Shown here: positions 1 through 9,679 of the stretch, piece by piece
Numbering within the stretch: the first letter of the stretch is position 1
How the letters are laid out: every line of letters starts with the position of its first letter
Assembly: GCF_026262505.1 (NCBI RefSeq)
Contig: NC_067206.1
Coordinates: 24,257,896-24,321,895, forward strand
Source of the DNA: Trichomonas vaginalis G3
Lineage: Eukaryota > Parabasalia > Trichomonadida > Trichomonadidae
Direction of reading: 5' to 3'
Length of the DNA: 64,000 nt
The notes under the pieces: model-generated
What the model was told of the DNA's origin: nothing
The model's database searches: none
Seen by the model: the letters and a program-made list of their open reading frames with translations, nothing else
Translations under genes and position numbers: made by a program

Positions 1-923
1 TGAGAGCTGTGATGAAGAAACGTTTTCGTATTTGATATCCTTCTTTGATTTCTTCCAAATAAGTAATTTTCCGCTTCCACCAGTTGTGGCAATGAAATCT
101 CTCTTTTGTGGGCAATGTTGAACAATCCAGACAGTTGCAGAGTCATCAATCTTGATGACATTAGATCTGTAGCCCTTATCTGTTGGCTTATCTGTAAGAT
201 CAAATGTAACAAGTTGGCCGGTTAAGCAACCAGCCGTAACACGGCTAAGCTGAGAGTAACGATCTGAAAATTGAACGCTTGCAATACCATTACGAAGATT
301 TGTTTCCCATGAAACTTGGTTTGCACGTAAATCCCATAATTTAAGGTCGCCATTATCGTATCCGCAATTACGGAACGGTCAGATGGACCAGTTGTTCCAC
401 CCATTGATAACGCCCAGCAGTCTCTGATTGTTCCTTCTGGTTTCAATGTTGCAACAACTGGATCTTGAGCACGAATATCAACGATGCAAACATTACCATC
501 ACGGAGCCTGTAACCAATTCAGATGGGCCTGGAGCTGCACCACCATCAATGCAGTTAATGATTTTTCATGTACTTTAGTTTGAAAACTGGTTCCTTCTTT
601 CCTTCGTTGAAGTCAAATGTCATAACATTGCCTTCAAGATCTCCAACTGCAATGTTTCTTGTAATTGGATCAGAAGCTGCAAATGTTGCGCATCTGATTG
701 CGGCTTTTCTGTTTCAATATCTGTTAGTTTCATGAGGAATGGCTCTTTCTGAGTTTGCATTTTATAAACTTGAAGCTCCCGTGCCACGAGGACGTGATCC
801 GCAAACTACAATACGCTTTGAGATTTGGAATCCATCTTGTTTCATAAACTGATATGGCATATTCTCACAATGAAGCTCAACAATGTGAGTATTTTGAAGC
901 TTTCCACTTCCGCTTTTAGACAT
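1..923 (-). pseudogene. WDR92-like, degraded second copy, cut by window edge
   Basis: This is the duplicate of the gene at 14480-15514. The reverse strand still encodes recognisable pieces such as KPEGTIRDCWALSMGGTTG, but several one-base indels (for example a base missing in the run near 361-370 compared with 14947-14957) throw it between frames. About 35 C-terminal codons lie beyond the window start. The start codon equivalent to the intact copy is at 921-923. If the indels are sequencing errors, this is a second functional copy; if real, it is a pseudogene. Confidence 0.85.
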
Positions 924-1141
924 CAACGTATTCTGAATTGAATGAAAATTAATCGTTCGATAAGTAGTCGTGTAGCAAAAGTGAAGAATCGTTCATAGAA
1001 CTTTAGAATTTTGGAGTGAGACAATTGTTATACATGGGATGAAGAATACCATTCTTGAAAAAACAATAAACAAAAAGTATTAAAATTGTTTCATGTTTAT
1101 TTCACAGCATTTTGATTGCGTTATGCAGATAAGATATTACG

Positions 1142-1667
1142 TTACAAACGTTTGATTCTTTTTCTTGCTTTTTCAGCAGCAGGTTTAGCAGCTTTTTGTT
1201 GACCGCCTTTCATTGCATAAACCTGGGTCATAAGCTTTGCGCGGGAGCAATAATCCTCGTAATTCTCAGAGAAAGACGTCCAGCCTTCTTCATTGAGAGC
1301 ACTTGAAGGATTTGGTTGTAAAAGTAAGCATTTGATACTTAATAAAAGATGGTCTAAGCCCATATCTTCTGTCCAATCGGAACTCAATGTGCTAACAACA
1401 AATAGCACCAGCATCAGAAATATTTGGATGGAAAATTTTGTAAGGAAGTATCCTTTTGGTGGTTTCTGAGGGAATTCTTCCCAATTTCTAATTTAATATC
1501 AAATTCACCACCTTCAAATGGTGTTTCAGCTGGTCCTTCTATTGTTGCTTGAACTTCAGAAAGATTGTCTTCATTCATCTTGATTTTGATTCCACCAAGC
1601 TCAGCTTTGGAGAGTTTCCTAAACTCCTGCATCATTCTCTTAGCAACCTCAGGGCGTAGTGTAATCA
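1142..1667 (-). pseudogene. UBE2S-like E2 enzyme, degraded second copy
   Basis: This is the duplicate of the E2 gene at 15735-16262. The first ~60 and last ~90 codons are readable in different frames because of small indels between about 1270 and 1500. The segment around the catalytic cysteine is disrupted relative to the good copy. At least one plain substitution in the N-terminal codons (about 1636) shows that the copies differ by more than indels. The C-terminal KRIKRL tail is intact. Confidence 0.85.
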
Positions 1668-2082
1668 TTTTTATGCTCAATTTTTTTTCTAAACGTACAG
1701 TTTTTACTGACCAAATGAAATCAGCTGGATTTTACTATTTGTATTATAATATTCATATTGCCTCAAGTTTGCAAAAAATTTTTCACCAAGAAAATCGAGT
1801 ATATTATCAAGAAATCAAATCTATTTGATTTGAAATTATGAGGTAATCAATCAAATCTCTGAAAAATATCAAATAAACTTACAAAATATAATCATTTAAT
1901 ATTATTTATAAAATAAATTATTGCGTTTGAAACTCATTTTTTAACGTTTGCAATTTCAAGAACTGTTGCACATTAATATCTTTCGAAAAAAAAATCATTA
2001 TCATAATAAATATTATATACTTGTTAGTATATCTTATAATGAAAAATCAACCCGATGAAAAGTGCCATTTTTTAGTTCGTTT

Positions 2083-3055
2083 CTAGATTAATGTTGTACT
2101 TTTCATTGACTCTTTTGGGTCTAGTAGAGTTGAACTAGAACCAGGGACATATAAATTTGAGTTATGGGGTGCATCAGCATCAGACTCTCGTTCACATGGG
2201 AGCCTTGGAGCATATGTTTCTGGTGACATCAAAATTGAAAGCCGTCAAATTTTTTTTTGCCTACATCGGTGAATCAGGCAAACAAAACTCTAATTTGCGT
2301 ACATTCAATGGAGGACGCAAAGTTCAACCTAGTTCCAATTCTATTGCTTTCTCAGGTGGCGGCAGCACCGACATTCGATGCAAGAAGGCACTGATTTTCA
2401 TCCTTGAAAACGCGAATTATTGTTGCAGTGGTGTGCAGGTTGGCTGCTAGTTATAACAATCCTACATCAGGAGGTCATGGCGGTTTCAACGGTTTTGACG
2501 GTTTATACAGTCAATGTCCATCATGTTCTACTGTAACTCCATATATCAATGCCACAGGAGGAACTCAGATTCTTATGGAATTGCCGGAGGTGGACCAAAT
2601 GGATGTCTTGGAAAAAACGGCACCTTTGGTCAAGGAGGAGAGGAAGTGGAGGGTGAATATTGTTACTGGACTACAGGAGCTGGTGGAGGAGGTTATTGGG
2701 GAGGGGAGGCTCTGGACAATAGTGGGGACGACTAGGATCTTGTGGGTGGTGGATCATCTTACATTTCAGGACACAATGGATTTAAAAGTGTCAAAAACGA
2801 AAGTTCTGCACCAATATTCAAATGAGTGAATAATCCATTCATTATTCACAATTATACTTTCGTAATACAGTTATCAAAGGAGGATATGAATCTATTCCAT
2901 CTCCAAAAGGTGGCATAGAAATTGGTCATTTTGGAAATGGCTGTATCCTATTCGAAAACTCACACATTTGCTTTGTTCAAATCAAATTAATTTCTTTTCT
3001 TATCATTTTTTATATTATTTTCCAATGTATCTATTAATCTCAGAAATAAGCATAT
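2083..3055 (+). pseudogene. Glycine-rich surface-type protein, degraded copy
   Basis: This is the second copy of the glycine-rich pseudogene at 16679-17644. It keeps the same internal TAG (in the CAATAGTGG context) and adds further indels, so it is readable only in short stretches in three frames. The shared stop shows that the gene was already dead before the block was duplicated. Confidence 0.8.
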
Positions 3056-3221
3056 CCTCTTTCTTAACTTTATTATTTATGTCACTTCTGGAGGACTCTG
3101 TGATACCAAAAAAAGCATTGTTTTTATGATAAAAATCTCCCATATCAAGTGTCAGAAAAGTAGAGAAATTTTACAGAATTTCATCTATCATTTCAAGCTG
3201 ATTATCCTCTCAATATTGATA

Positions 3222-3359
3222 TTATGTAGAAACCGTATTTTTACGATTATTTATAATGCCATGAGAATATATGGAATTAAATTAATTGATCTTATTGAAC
3301 TTTTATTGCGTAATAATTATGGCATTATAAATAATCGTAAAAATACGTTTCTACAATAA
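3222..3359. mobile_element. MITE-like inverted repeat, copy in the duplicated block
   Basis: This is a roughly 138-bp element with ends that are inverted copies of each other (TTATTGTAGAAACCG type ends). It is the counterpart of the element at 17818-17959 and lies at the same place between the glycine-rich pseudogene and NOC2. It was therefore present before the duplication. Confidence 0.75.
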
Positions 3360-3667
3360 GTTGGCAATTATTAATCATTGACACAAGTTTAGTTTAGATG
3401 AAACTAATCAACTTCTTTCTAATCAATTTATGAAAAATTAAGCATTGTTGTGTACTATTATTTGAGGAATTTTATTAATTAGTTAGCTTAGTTTAAGTTT
3501 TGCTCAAATTAGAAAAATATCAAAAATTGCAATTAATTGTTCCACTTTTTGAACATGTCATCTTTGTAAAGTGTTTTGATATCAAACTTGAAATGTTAAT
3601 TACATCAAAAAACATTTTATAAAAAAAAATAAAATTTTGATATAAAAATAAATCTCTAAATAATGCT

Positions 3668-3970
3668 TTAGTCCAAAAAGTTGTCAGCATTGACACGTTC
3701 AACTCTATCACCGGTAGCGTCGACAACTGCCTCATATATTCTGCCTATTGGCAGCATTAGCCTTTCTGATGGCTTCCTCGACCTTCTTCGACCTCTCTGC
3801 TGATGTCTTAATAGGTGTTGGCATCTCCTCCATTGCAGGAGCCCAAGCAGCGATTTGTTCTTTGCGATCTTTCCACTGCAGATTGTTCTTTATTGAGATA
3901 AGAGCATCCTGCTGTTTCGGAAATGGTCTTAATAAGGGCCTTTGGTCTGGATTTTCAAGCGGTCTTCTTT
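3668..3970 (-). pseudogene. NOC2 3' end only, cut by element A
   Basis: About 100 C-terminal codons of the NOC2-like gene of 18270-19801 are repeated here, from the stop codon (3668-3670) up to about 3970. There the match ends abruptly and virus-type sequence starts. The rest of the gene is absent from this copy. Confidence 0.85.
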
Positions 3971-4007
3971 GTTAGACCCAATAACTAAAGCAGGAGAAAG
4001 ATTCATT

Positions 4008-7000
4008 ATGTTTAACATTGACCAATACAGTCCAAGAGGAAAAGATTACTTCAACAAGATGTTTCCAAGAGTTATGGCAAAGTTCATTGGACAGATAGAC
4101 CTTTTCAAACAGAAGTGGACATTCTATTACGACTTTGATGAGAAGAGAAACATTTTGCGTCATTTGAACATCAATACAATGGGATCATTAGTTCATCAGT
4201 TACTTAATGAAGCTCCAATAGCAGAAGTACAAGAATTAGCATCTAAAGTCCTTGAATCAAACTATGACTTCTTCCTTTGTAGTATTCCTTCGTTAAGGAA
4301 GATCGAGATCTTTGACTATACAGCTTATTCAGATGTTGATGCTTCTGCTTTGAGAAAAGGAACGTACACACCATATAAACTCACAGCTGAAGAACAAGTT
4401 ATGTTAGATACGATGAGAGCAGCAGGTCAAGAAAAGATCGCACTCAAGATCATCAAACAAAACCATTCAAAGAAGAGAAACAGGTCACGTAATGGTCAGC
4501 TTTGGACATGGACATGCAAATTACCTATTAACTTAGAGAGGTATCAGATCTTCAACGAACTTAATGCAGAGACAGCAAAGAAGATGATGAAAGATTCATG
4601 TTTCATCTACGCTTGTATTCAAGCTGGTGTTGACGAAGCAACAATTAATCATATGAGGGAAATCATTCGTGTCAAAGATTTTCCAATGTCAAAGATTAAG
4701 GTTATTGCCAAAGAAACAGGAATAAGGTTCCATGTCATCAAATACAACGAGAAGTATTCAAATCATTCATATACTTATGAACCAGATGAAGAACCAAAGA
4801 TGACAGTAGAACTTTTATTAATGTATGACCACTACATGTTGAACGAAAAGCTTCCAATAAGTTCAATGTTCATCAAGAACTATGAAGATGTTTGTAAGTT
4901 GTGCAAGGATTGGACTTTAGAGAAGAAGATGTTAGTTAACAGAAGATATGAAACAAGGTATGCAATTAACTCAAAGTTAGTTACACCACTTGCAAAAGTC
5001 ATTGAACTCTTGTTTGCTAACAATTATTTCGAACCAATTAGAACAGGAGAACTTTGCACATACTTCACAACGATGTATAATGAGAACCTTGAAGAAATGA
5101 TTGACCTCACATACAATGAGCGTTATTGCGCAAGGATGAAGAAAGATTGGAGTTCAGAGACGAAGAAAGACATGAAGTTCCCAAGAGAACATGTTTTCTT
5201 TGCTGACTTCGAAGCATCAACTGATGGAAACATTCACAAAGCATACAACATTTGTTTCATGGAAGATGACGATGATGGTTATACATCAATTTGGGGAAGT
5301 GACTGTGCGTCAAAATTCCTCGAAGCTTTACCAGATAAGAGTTTAGTTTATTTCCACAACTTATCGTACGATGTCACTTTTCTCATGTCTCAGTTAGAAG
5401 AGATTACAGGAACTCCAATCATCAAAGGTTCACAAACGATGCAGATACAAGGAAAGTACAAAGGAAAACTTCTCTGCTTCAAAGACTCTTATGCAATCAT
5501 CTCAACTAAGTTGGAAAGATTCCCTGAAATGTTTCACCTCACTAGTGGTGAAAAAGAAGTTTTCCCATATAATTACTACACGGAAGAGTTAGTTAATACA
5601 ACTAAAGTTGGTAACATCGATGATGCCATGAATCATGTCAAAGATATTGAAGCTTTTAATGAGAACATTGAGAAGATTGAAGATTGCAAGATTGATGATG
5701 AACACTTTGACATGGAAGTTTATTCGTCATTCTATTGCGGTCAAGATGTACGCATTTTACGAGATGGCTTTCTTAAGTTCCGCAATGACCTCATGACTGA
5801 GTTTGAAATAGATGCTTATGATTATGTTTCAATAAGTTCTATCTCAAACAAACTCTTTGAGAAGAGAGTATATTGGAAGAACGGTAATCTCTTTGATCTT
5901 GCAGGAAAACCTCGTGAATATATTTCCAAGTGTATTCAAGGAGGAAGATGCATGCTAGCTGAGAACAAGAAGCAATACAATGAAGGAGAACTCATCACTG
6001 ACTTCGATGCTGTATCATTGTATCCATCAGCAATTGCTAGACTTTACTGTTTAGAAGGAATTCCAAAAGTTATGACAGAAGAGATGAAGAGCAGTGAATA
6101 CTTGTTGGAGCATCTCTTTGATGATGACCAAGCTGAACCAACAAAGGAAAAGTTCATCTCAGGATTTTACTGTCAGATCGAGATCTTGTCGATCGGTAAG
6201 AACTCAGCATTCCCATTGATTGTCGTCAATCCTGACATCAACCCTGACTTACATGTTGCCAGAAGTTCCAATACATGCTGCAAGATGTTCGTAGACCACA
6301 TTACGCTTCAAGATCTGATCAAGTTCCAAGAGATCTCATGCAAAGTCATTGATGGATACTATTATGATGGAAAAAGGGACATGACAATAAGGAATGAAGT
6401 TAAGAAGCTCTTCGAATTACGTGCTAAGTATAAGAAGGAAGGTAATCCGATACAAGAGATCATCAAACTTCTTTTGAACAGTATCTATGGTAAGACGATA
6501 TTAAAGCCCATTGACAAAAAGATTCGTTTCATCAAGGACAATAAGCTCACTGACTATATCATTAAGAACTATAATGACATACAGACAATAGAGTTCATCC
6601 CCGATTCCGAACTTTCATGTGTAAAGTCATTTAAACCTATCGTTCGTCACTTTAACTATTGTCCATTAGGTGTTTCAATCCTTTCTATGTCCAAACGAAT
6701 CATGAATGAAGTATTCTTCACAGCAGAAGATTTGGGCTTGAAGTTGTTCTATCAGGATACAGATAGTTTACACTTGTATGAGAAGGACTTAGATAAGTTA
6801 GCAGAAGAATACAAGAGAAGGTATAACAGAGAACTCATTGGAAAAGCACTGGGTCAATTTCATTCAGACTTTGCAGAGATTACTGCAGGACATATGTCTA
6901 AGGCACAAAGATCTATATTCGTTGGAAAGAAGACTTACCTCGACGAATTAACCAATGACCTCAAGGAAATTGCTTTCCACTGTCGAATGAAGGGAATCAC

Positions 7001-7253
7001 ACAGGACGTAATTGCACTTACTGCAAACCAAATGTTCCCAGATGCGATACAAGTACATTATGACGAGAAGAAAGGTTTGTTCTTCCCTGAGAAAGTTGGG
7101 GAAAAATATAGCATCGTGGAATTGTACAAATCTCTTTATGAAGGTGATGAGATAACCTTTGACTTGTGCATTGGTTCGAAACCATGCTTCAACAAAAATA
7201 AGGACTTCACTATTTCAACGAAGTCATCTTTTGAACGTAAGTTAAAGTTCTAA
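4008..7253 (+). CDS. Protein-primed type DNA polymerase B with N-terminal OTU-like domain
   Basis: This is a replicative family B polymerase of the Maverick/Polinton and adenovirus kind, about 1081 aa. Visible motifs are Exo I DFEAS near residue 400, Exo II-like FHNLSYDV near 450, and Exo III-like YCGQDVRIL near 580. Motif A is DFDAVSLYPS near 665, motif B KLLLNSIYGK near 820, and motif C YQDTDS near 914. All catalytic carboxylates are present. The N-terminal third has a DSCFIYACIQAG segment near residue 197, a downstream FP..KI pattern, and YDHYMLNE near 273. That layout resembles the OTU-like cysteine-protease-type region seen at the N terminus of some Polinton and metazoan viral PolBs. The frame is open upstream into host-derived DNA; ATG 4008 is preferred because the preceding codons belong to the junction. 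The gene looks whole. Confidence 0.92.
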   Translation: MFNIDQYSPRGKDYFNKMFPRVMAKFIGQIDLFKQKWTFYYDFDEKRNILRHLNINTMGSLVHQLLNEAPIAEVQELASKVLESNYDFFLCSIPSLRKIEIFDYTAYSDVDASALRKGTYTPYKLTAEEQVMLDTMRAAGQEKIALKIIKQNHSKKRNRSRNGQLWTWTCKLPINLERYQIFNELNAETAKKMMKDSCFIYACIQAGVDEATINHMREIIRVKDFPMSKIKVIAKETGIRFHVIKYNEKYSNHSYTYEPDEEPKMTVELLLMYDHYMLNEKLPISSMFIKNYEDVCKLCKDWTLEKKMLVNRRYETRYAINSKLVTPLAKVIELLFANNYFEPIRTGELCTYFTTMYNENLEEMIDLTYNERYCARMKKDWSSETKKDMKFPREHVFFADFEASTDGNIHKAYNICFMEDDDDGYTSIWGSDCASKFLEALPDKSLVYFHNLSYDVTFLMSQLEEITGTPIIKGSQTMQIQGKYKGKLLCFKDSYAIISTKLERFPEMFHLTSGEKEVFPYNYYTEELVNTTKVGNIDDAMNHVKDIEAFNENIEKIEDCKIDDEHFDMEVYSSFYCGQDVRILRDGFLKFRNDLMTEFEIDAYDYVSISSISNKLFEKRVYWKNGNLFDLAGKPREYISKCIQGGRCMLAENKKQYNEGELITDFDAVSLYPSAIARLYCLEGIPKVMTEEMKSSEYLLEHLFDDDQAEPTKEKFISGFYCQIEILSIGKNSAFPLIVVNPDINPDLHVARSSNTCCKMFVDHITLQDLIKFQEISCKVIDGYYYDGKRDMTIRNEVKKLFELRAKYKKEGNPIQEIIKLLLNSIYGKTILKPIDKKIRFIKDNKLTDYIIKNYNDIQTIEFIPDSELSCVKSFKPIVRHFNYCPLGVSILSMSKRIMNEVFFTAEDLGLKLFYQDTDSLHLYEKDLDKLAEEYKRRYNRELIGKALGQFHSDFAEITAGHMSKAQRSIFVGKKTYLDELTNDLKEIAFHCRMKGITQDVIALTANQMFPDAIQVHYDEKKGLFFPEKVGEKYSIVELYKSLYEGDEITFDLCIGSKPCFNKNKDFTISTKSSFERKLKF

Positions 7254-7257
7254 ACAC

Positions 7258-7485
7258 TTACTTATTATTTTTCTTAGCTTCTTCCTCTTCTCTCAATTTC
7301 TTTGCAATCATTCGTGGATTCTTTGCGCGTCCAGCTGCTAATGCAGCTAATTGTTTCTCTGTGAGTTTACGCTTTGGTTTAGCTGGTTTCTCTTCTTGTG
7401 TTTGTTCTTTTGGTTTGAGTTCATTAAGTATTTCTTCACGAAGTTCATTCTTGAGTGCTTCTCTGTCGAAAGTATTCTCAGTCAT
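7258..7485 (-). CDS. Small basic coiled-coil-like protein
   Basis: This 75-aa protein starts MTENTFDREALKNELREE. It is very rich in Lys and Glu and has an AT-hook-free basic middle (KPKRKLTEKQLAALAAGRAK). It sits antisense between PolB and the next gene. The ATG at 7485 is preceded by an AATTTTTTA box about 14 bases upstream, the same arrangement as other genes of these elements, which supports this start over the longer open frame. No family is recognised. A nucleic-acid-binding or capsid-assembly role would be a guess. Confidence 0.65.
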   Translation of the reverse strand: MTENTFDREALKNELREEILNELKPKEQTQEEKPAKPKRKLTEKQLAALAAGRAKNPRMIAKKLREEEEAKKNNK

Positions 7486-7519
7486 TTTGTTAGGAGTAAA
7501 AAATTTTATTAGGATAGAA

Positions 7520-7969
7520 ATGACGTCAAAACTTTCACCAAGTGAAAAGCAATCAATCATATTGAATGAAGCTAAAGGAATACAACATCCATTATATTAT
7601 GTTTGTCATATGAAGAATGGTTCAGTTCAAGTTAGAAAGAGAAAGGCACCATTGAATTCACCAGCTCCTGCCCCAGCTCCTGTTGTTCAAGAAGCTCCTA
7701 AAGTTGATGAGAAGAAAGAAGAAGAACAAGCATATACTAATAAAATGTTGTTAGAGATGATGACAAAGATATTAGAACGTAACAGTGTAGTTAATGAACC
7801 AAACATGGACCCAATTGAACGTGAGAAGGAAACTAAAGAGAATCAAGAATATGTTCAATCAATGGAAGAGAAAAGAATACACTTCGATGATGAACCAGAG
7901 CCTGAACCAGAACCTCCTAAACCTCAGCCACAAATAAGACGAATAATCCCAAGAATAAGAAGATTGTAA
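7520..7969 (+). CDS. Conserved small element protein, Pro/Glu-rich C terminus
   Basis: This 149-aa protein starts at the internal ATG 7520 (MTSKLSPSEKQSII). The frame is open further upstream, but that part overlaps the antisense neighbour. Residues 5-45 (LSPSEKQSII...VCHMKNGSVQVRKRK) resemble residues 25-65 of the element C protein at 57782-58348 (LTDEEKNSII...VTFHKNGTASISKKK). Both proteins also have a charged, proline-rich middle and end in a short basic or tail segment. It lies directly before the capsid gene, so a minor virion or scaffold role is possible. No known domain is recognised. Confidence 0.7.
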   Translation: MTSKLSPSEKQSIILNEAKGIQHPLYYVCHMKNGSVQVRKRKAPLNSPAPAPAPVVQEAPKVDEKKEEEQAYTNKMLLEMMTKILERNSVVNEPNMDPIEREKETKENQEYVQSMEEKRIHFDDEPEPEPEPPKPQPQIRRIIPRIRRL

Positions 7970-7973
7970 ATTT

Positions 7974-7992
7974 TTTATAGCTGAGAAAGATG
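7974..7992 (+). promoter_or_regulatory. Element-type promoter box before capsid gene
   Basis: TTTTTTA followed by about 15 bases to the ATG, including GAGAAAG, closely matches TTTTTTACTGAGATGAAATG before the genes at 57610 and 57782 in element C. Confidence 0.5.
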
Positions 7993-9678
7993 TTGAACGA
8001 TAACCTCAATACATACAGTATTGCTGATTCCATCAGACAAGTAAGATATTATTTCGATCAAGTTGATGGGGCAGTTCCTATTGGAGATACTAACCATAGA
8101 TATGTCCCAACAAAAGTGCCAGCTATGCCGACAAATACTATTGATAACGGTTATATTACATTTAACATATCACCACCTGGTGAGAACATGATTGACTTAT
8201 ATAATACGTTCATTAGTGGTTATGTCGATGGTGAGTGCATAATTACAACAGAAACTGAACCAGCTGATGAAAAAGTTCCTAAATATGATGGTGAAGTATA
8301 TAAAGAAAGAGCTGTTGAGACAGCTCCTACAGGATCAAATGTTACAGCAATTAAAGCAATTGATACTAAATATGCTGGTGGCAAATCATGTGCACATCTT
8401 CCAGCAATTTGGTTGGGATACATTGATTCATTCTATGCTGTTGAATCATATCAATTAATCGCTAATGGTAAAAGTGTTTATACACAAGATAATGCTAGAG
8501 AAGAAGGTTACATTACTTCTACTGCATCTACAACAGAAGCTATTAAGAAAGTTGATGTATTTAGTAAGGCTAGACATAAAGATGTTTTCAATAGATGTGA
8601 TACAGTTCGTTCTGGACAGATTATTGAGTTCAATAAACCAATTAGTGGTGCAACTACATTAAAGTTCCACATACCAATCAAGATTGACCTAAGAAGATTC
8701 CTAATACTTAATAACATTAGATTCCTTCCAGCGTTTGCTGGTAACTTACAACTTAAGGTTAAGTTCAGTATTGCTGGTATGGTTTGGACACCATTAAGTT
8801 ATCAGGATATTCTACCATTACCGAACATGCAAGCCAATGTTACAAGCTATATTCCAATCACTAATCACTTCACTCCTATCTATGAAGGTATCAAAGTTAT
8901 TGATACTGTAACTTGGAATGCCGATAAGAGTACGATATCATTTGGTACCAAGTTTATTAAGTTCACTAAGAAGAATGCAAACTTCTTTGAAATGATTACA
9001 TACTGTAACTCATTCTCTTTGGACCCTAACATCTATAGTGATTTGGTGACAAGATATTCGGCAAAGACTCTAAACTTCCCAATCAAAAGAATTGACTGCA
9101 TTACTATGGATGGTTCAATGGCTAAAGGTGAAGGAACTCCTTGTACATTCACGGCAGCATTTACTCCATTATATGTGAACACCATTTATACACTATTTAA
9201 GAAAACACCTAATTATAACACTACCTATGAAAATCCATTGTTTGAACAAATTCAATTGAACTGTGGAGCATATGGTAACATACCCGCTGAGGCTCAAGCA
9301 TCTAATGATCCAATCTTCTATGAGATGCAGGCAAATGCCACTAACAATAATAACGATACTGTTGGCTTCAACTATGATGTCATGAGGTCTATCACAACCA
9401 CATCAGTCCCTCAATTTGGAATCGAGTCAAATGACTTAGGTCATTACCTATGTGGATTCCCTTGCGAAACTGATTATACATTCCAACAGGGTCAGTTATC
9501 TAATTCACCTATTACATATAAGCTTACAGTTAAGCCAACAGCAGAGTCTATTAAATATACTGAGAAACCAGTGTTATGCTTCTTACGTCACGTTTGCCTC
9601 TCCATACAGATTAAACCTGTGGGACCACCTATCGTACTTCTCGACGATTATGATTTATCAGCCCCTGCTAGTGAATAA
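7990..9678 (+). CDS. Probable major capsid protein (double jelly-roll type)
   Basis: This 562-aa protein is the capsid candidate of element A. It has the size, beta-rich composition and gene position expected of a Polinton major capsid protein. Near residues 220-260 there is a jelly-roll-like pattern, KFHIPIKIDLRRF followed by LPAFAGNLQLKVKFSI. This resembles the helix-plus-strand region where the double-jelly-roll proteins of large DNA viruses carry an IP.....L segment followed by LP and alternating hydrophobics. The start codon has the ATTTTTTA box and GAGAAAG spacer used by sister genes. The assignment rests on pattern recognition only. The reading frame is whole. Confidence 0.65.
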   Translation: MLNDNLNTYSIADSIRQVRYYFDQVDGAVPIGDTNHRYVPTKVPAMPTNTIDNGYITFNISPPGENMIDLYNTFISGYVDGECIITTETEPADEKVPKYDGEVYKERAVETAPTGSNVTAIKAIDTKYAGGKSCAHLPAIWLGYIDSFYAVESYQLIANGKSVYTQDNAREEGYITSTASTTEAIKKVDVFSKARHKDVFNRCDTVRSGQIIEFNKPISGATTLKFHIPIKIDLRRFLILNNIRFLPAFAGNLQLKVKFSIAGMVWTPLSYQDILPLPNMQANVTSYIPITNHFTPIYEGIKVIDTVTWNADKSTISFGTKFIKFTKKNANFFEMITYCNSFSLDPNIYSDLVTRYSAKTLNFPIKRIDCITMDGSMAKGEGTPCTFTAAFTPLYVNTIYTLFKKTPNYNTTYENPLFEQIQLNCGAYGNIPAEAQASNDPIFYEMQANATNNNNDTVGFNYDVMRSITTTSVPQFGIESNDLGHYLCGFPCETDYTFQQGQLSNSPITYKLTVKPTAESIKYTEKPVLCFLRHVCLSIQIKPVGPPIVLLDDYDLSAPASE

Positions 9679-9679
9679 A

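Larger units (their letters stand above)
1..3970. repeat. Segmental duplication, degraded copy of 14588-18560
   Basis: Base 1 lines up with base 14588 and about base 3970 with about 18560, in the same orientation and gene order, including intergenic DNA and the MITE. The two copies are nearly the same length (about 3970 against 3973), but this one carries many scattered one-base insertions, deletions and substitutions in coding and non-coding DNA alike. Similarity stops inside the NOC2 coding region, where element A begins. The even spread of indels fits either neutral decay of a redundant copy or an uncorrected low-accuracy read placed at a contig edge. The sequence alone cannot separate these. 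Confidence 0.93.
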
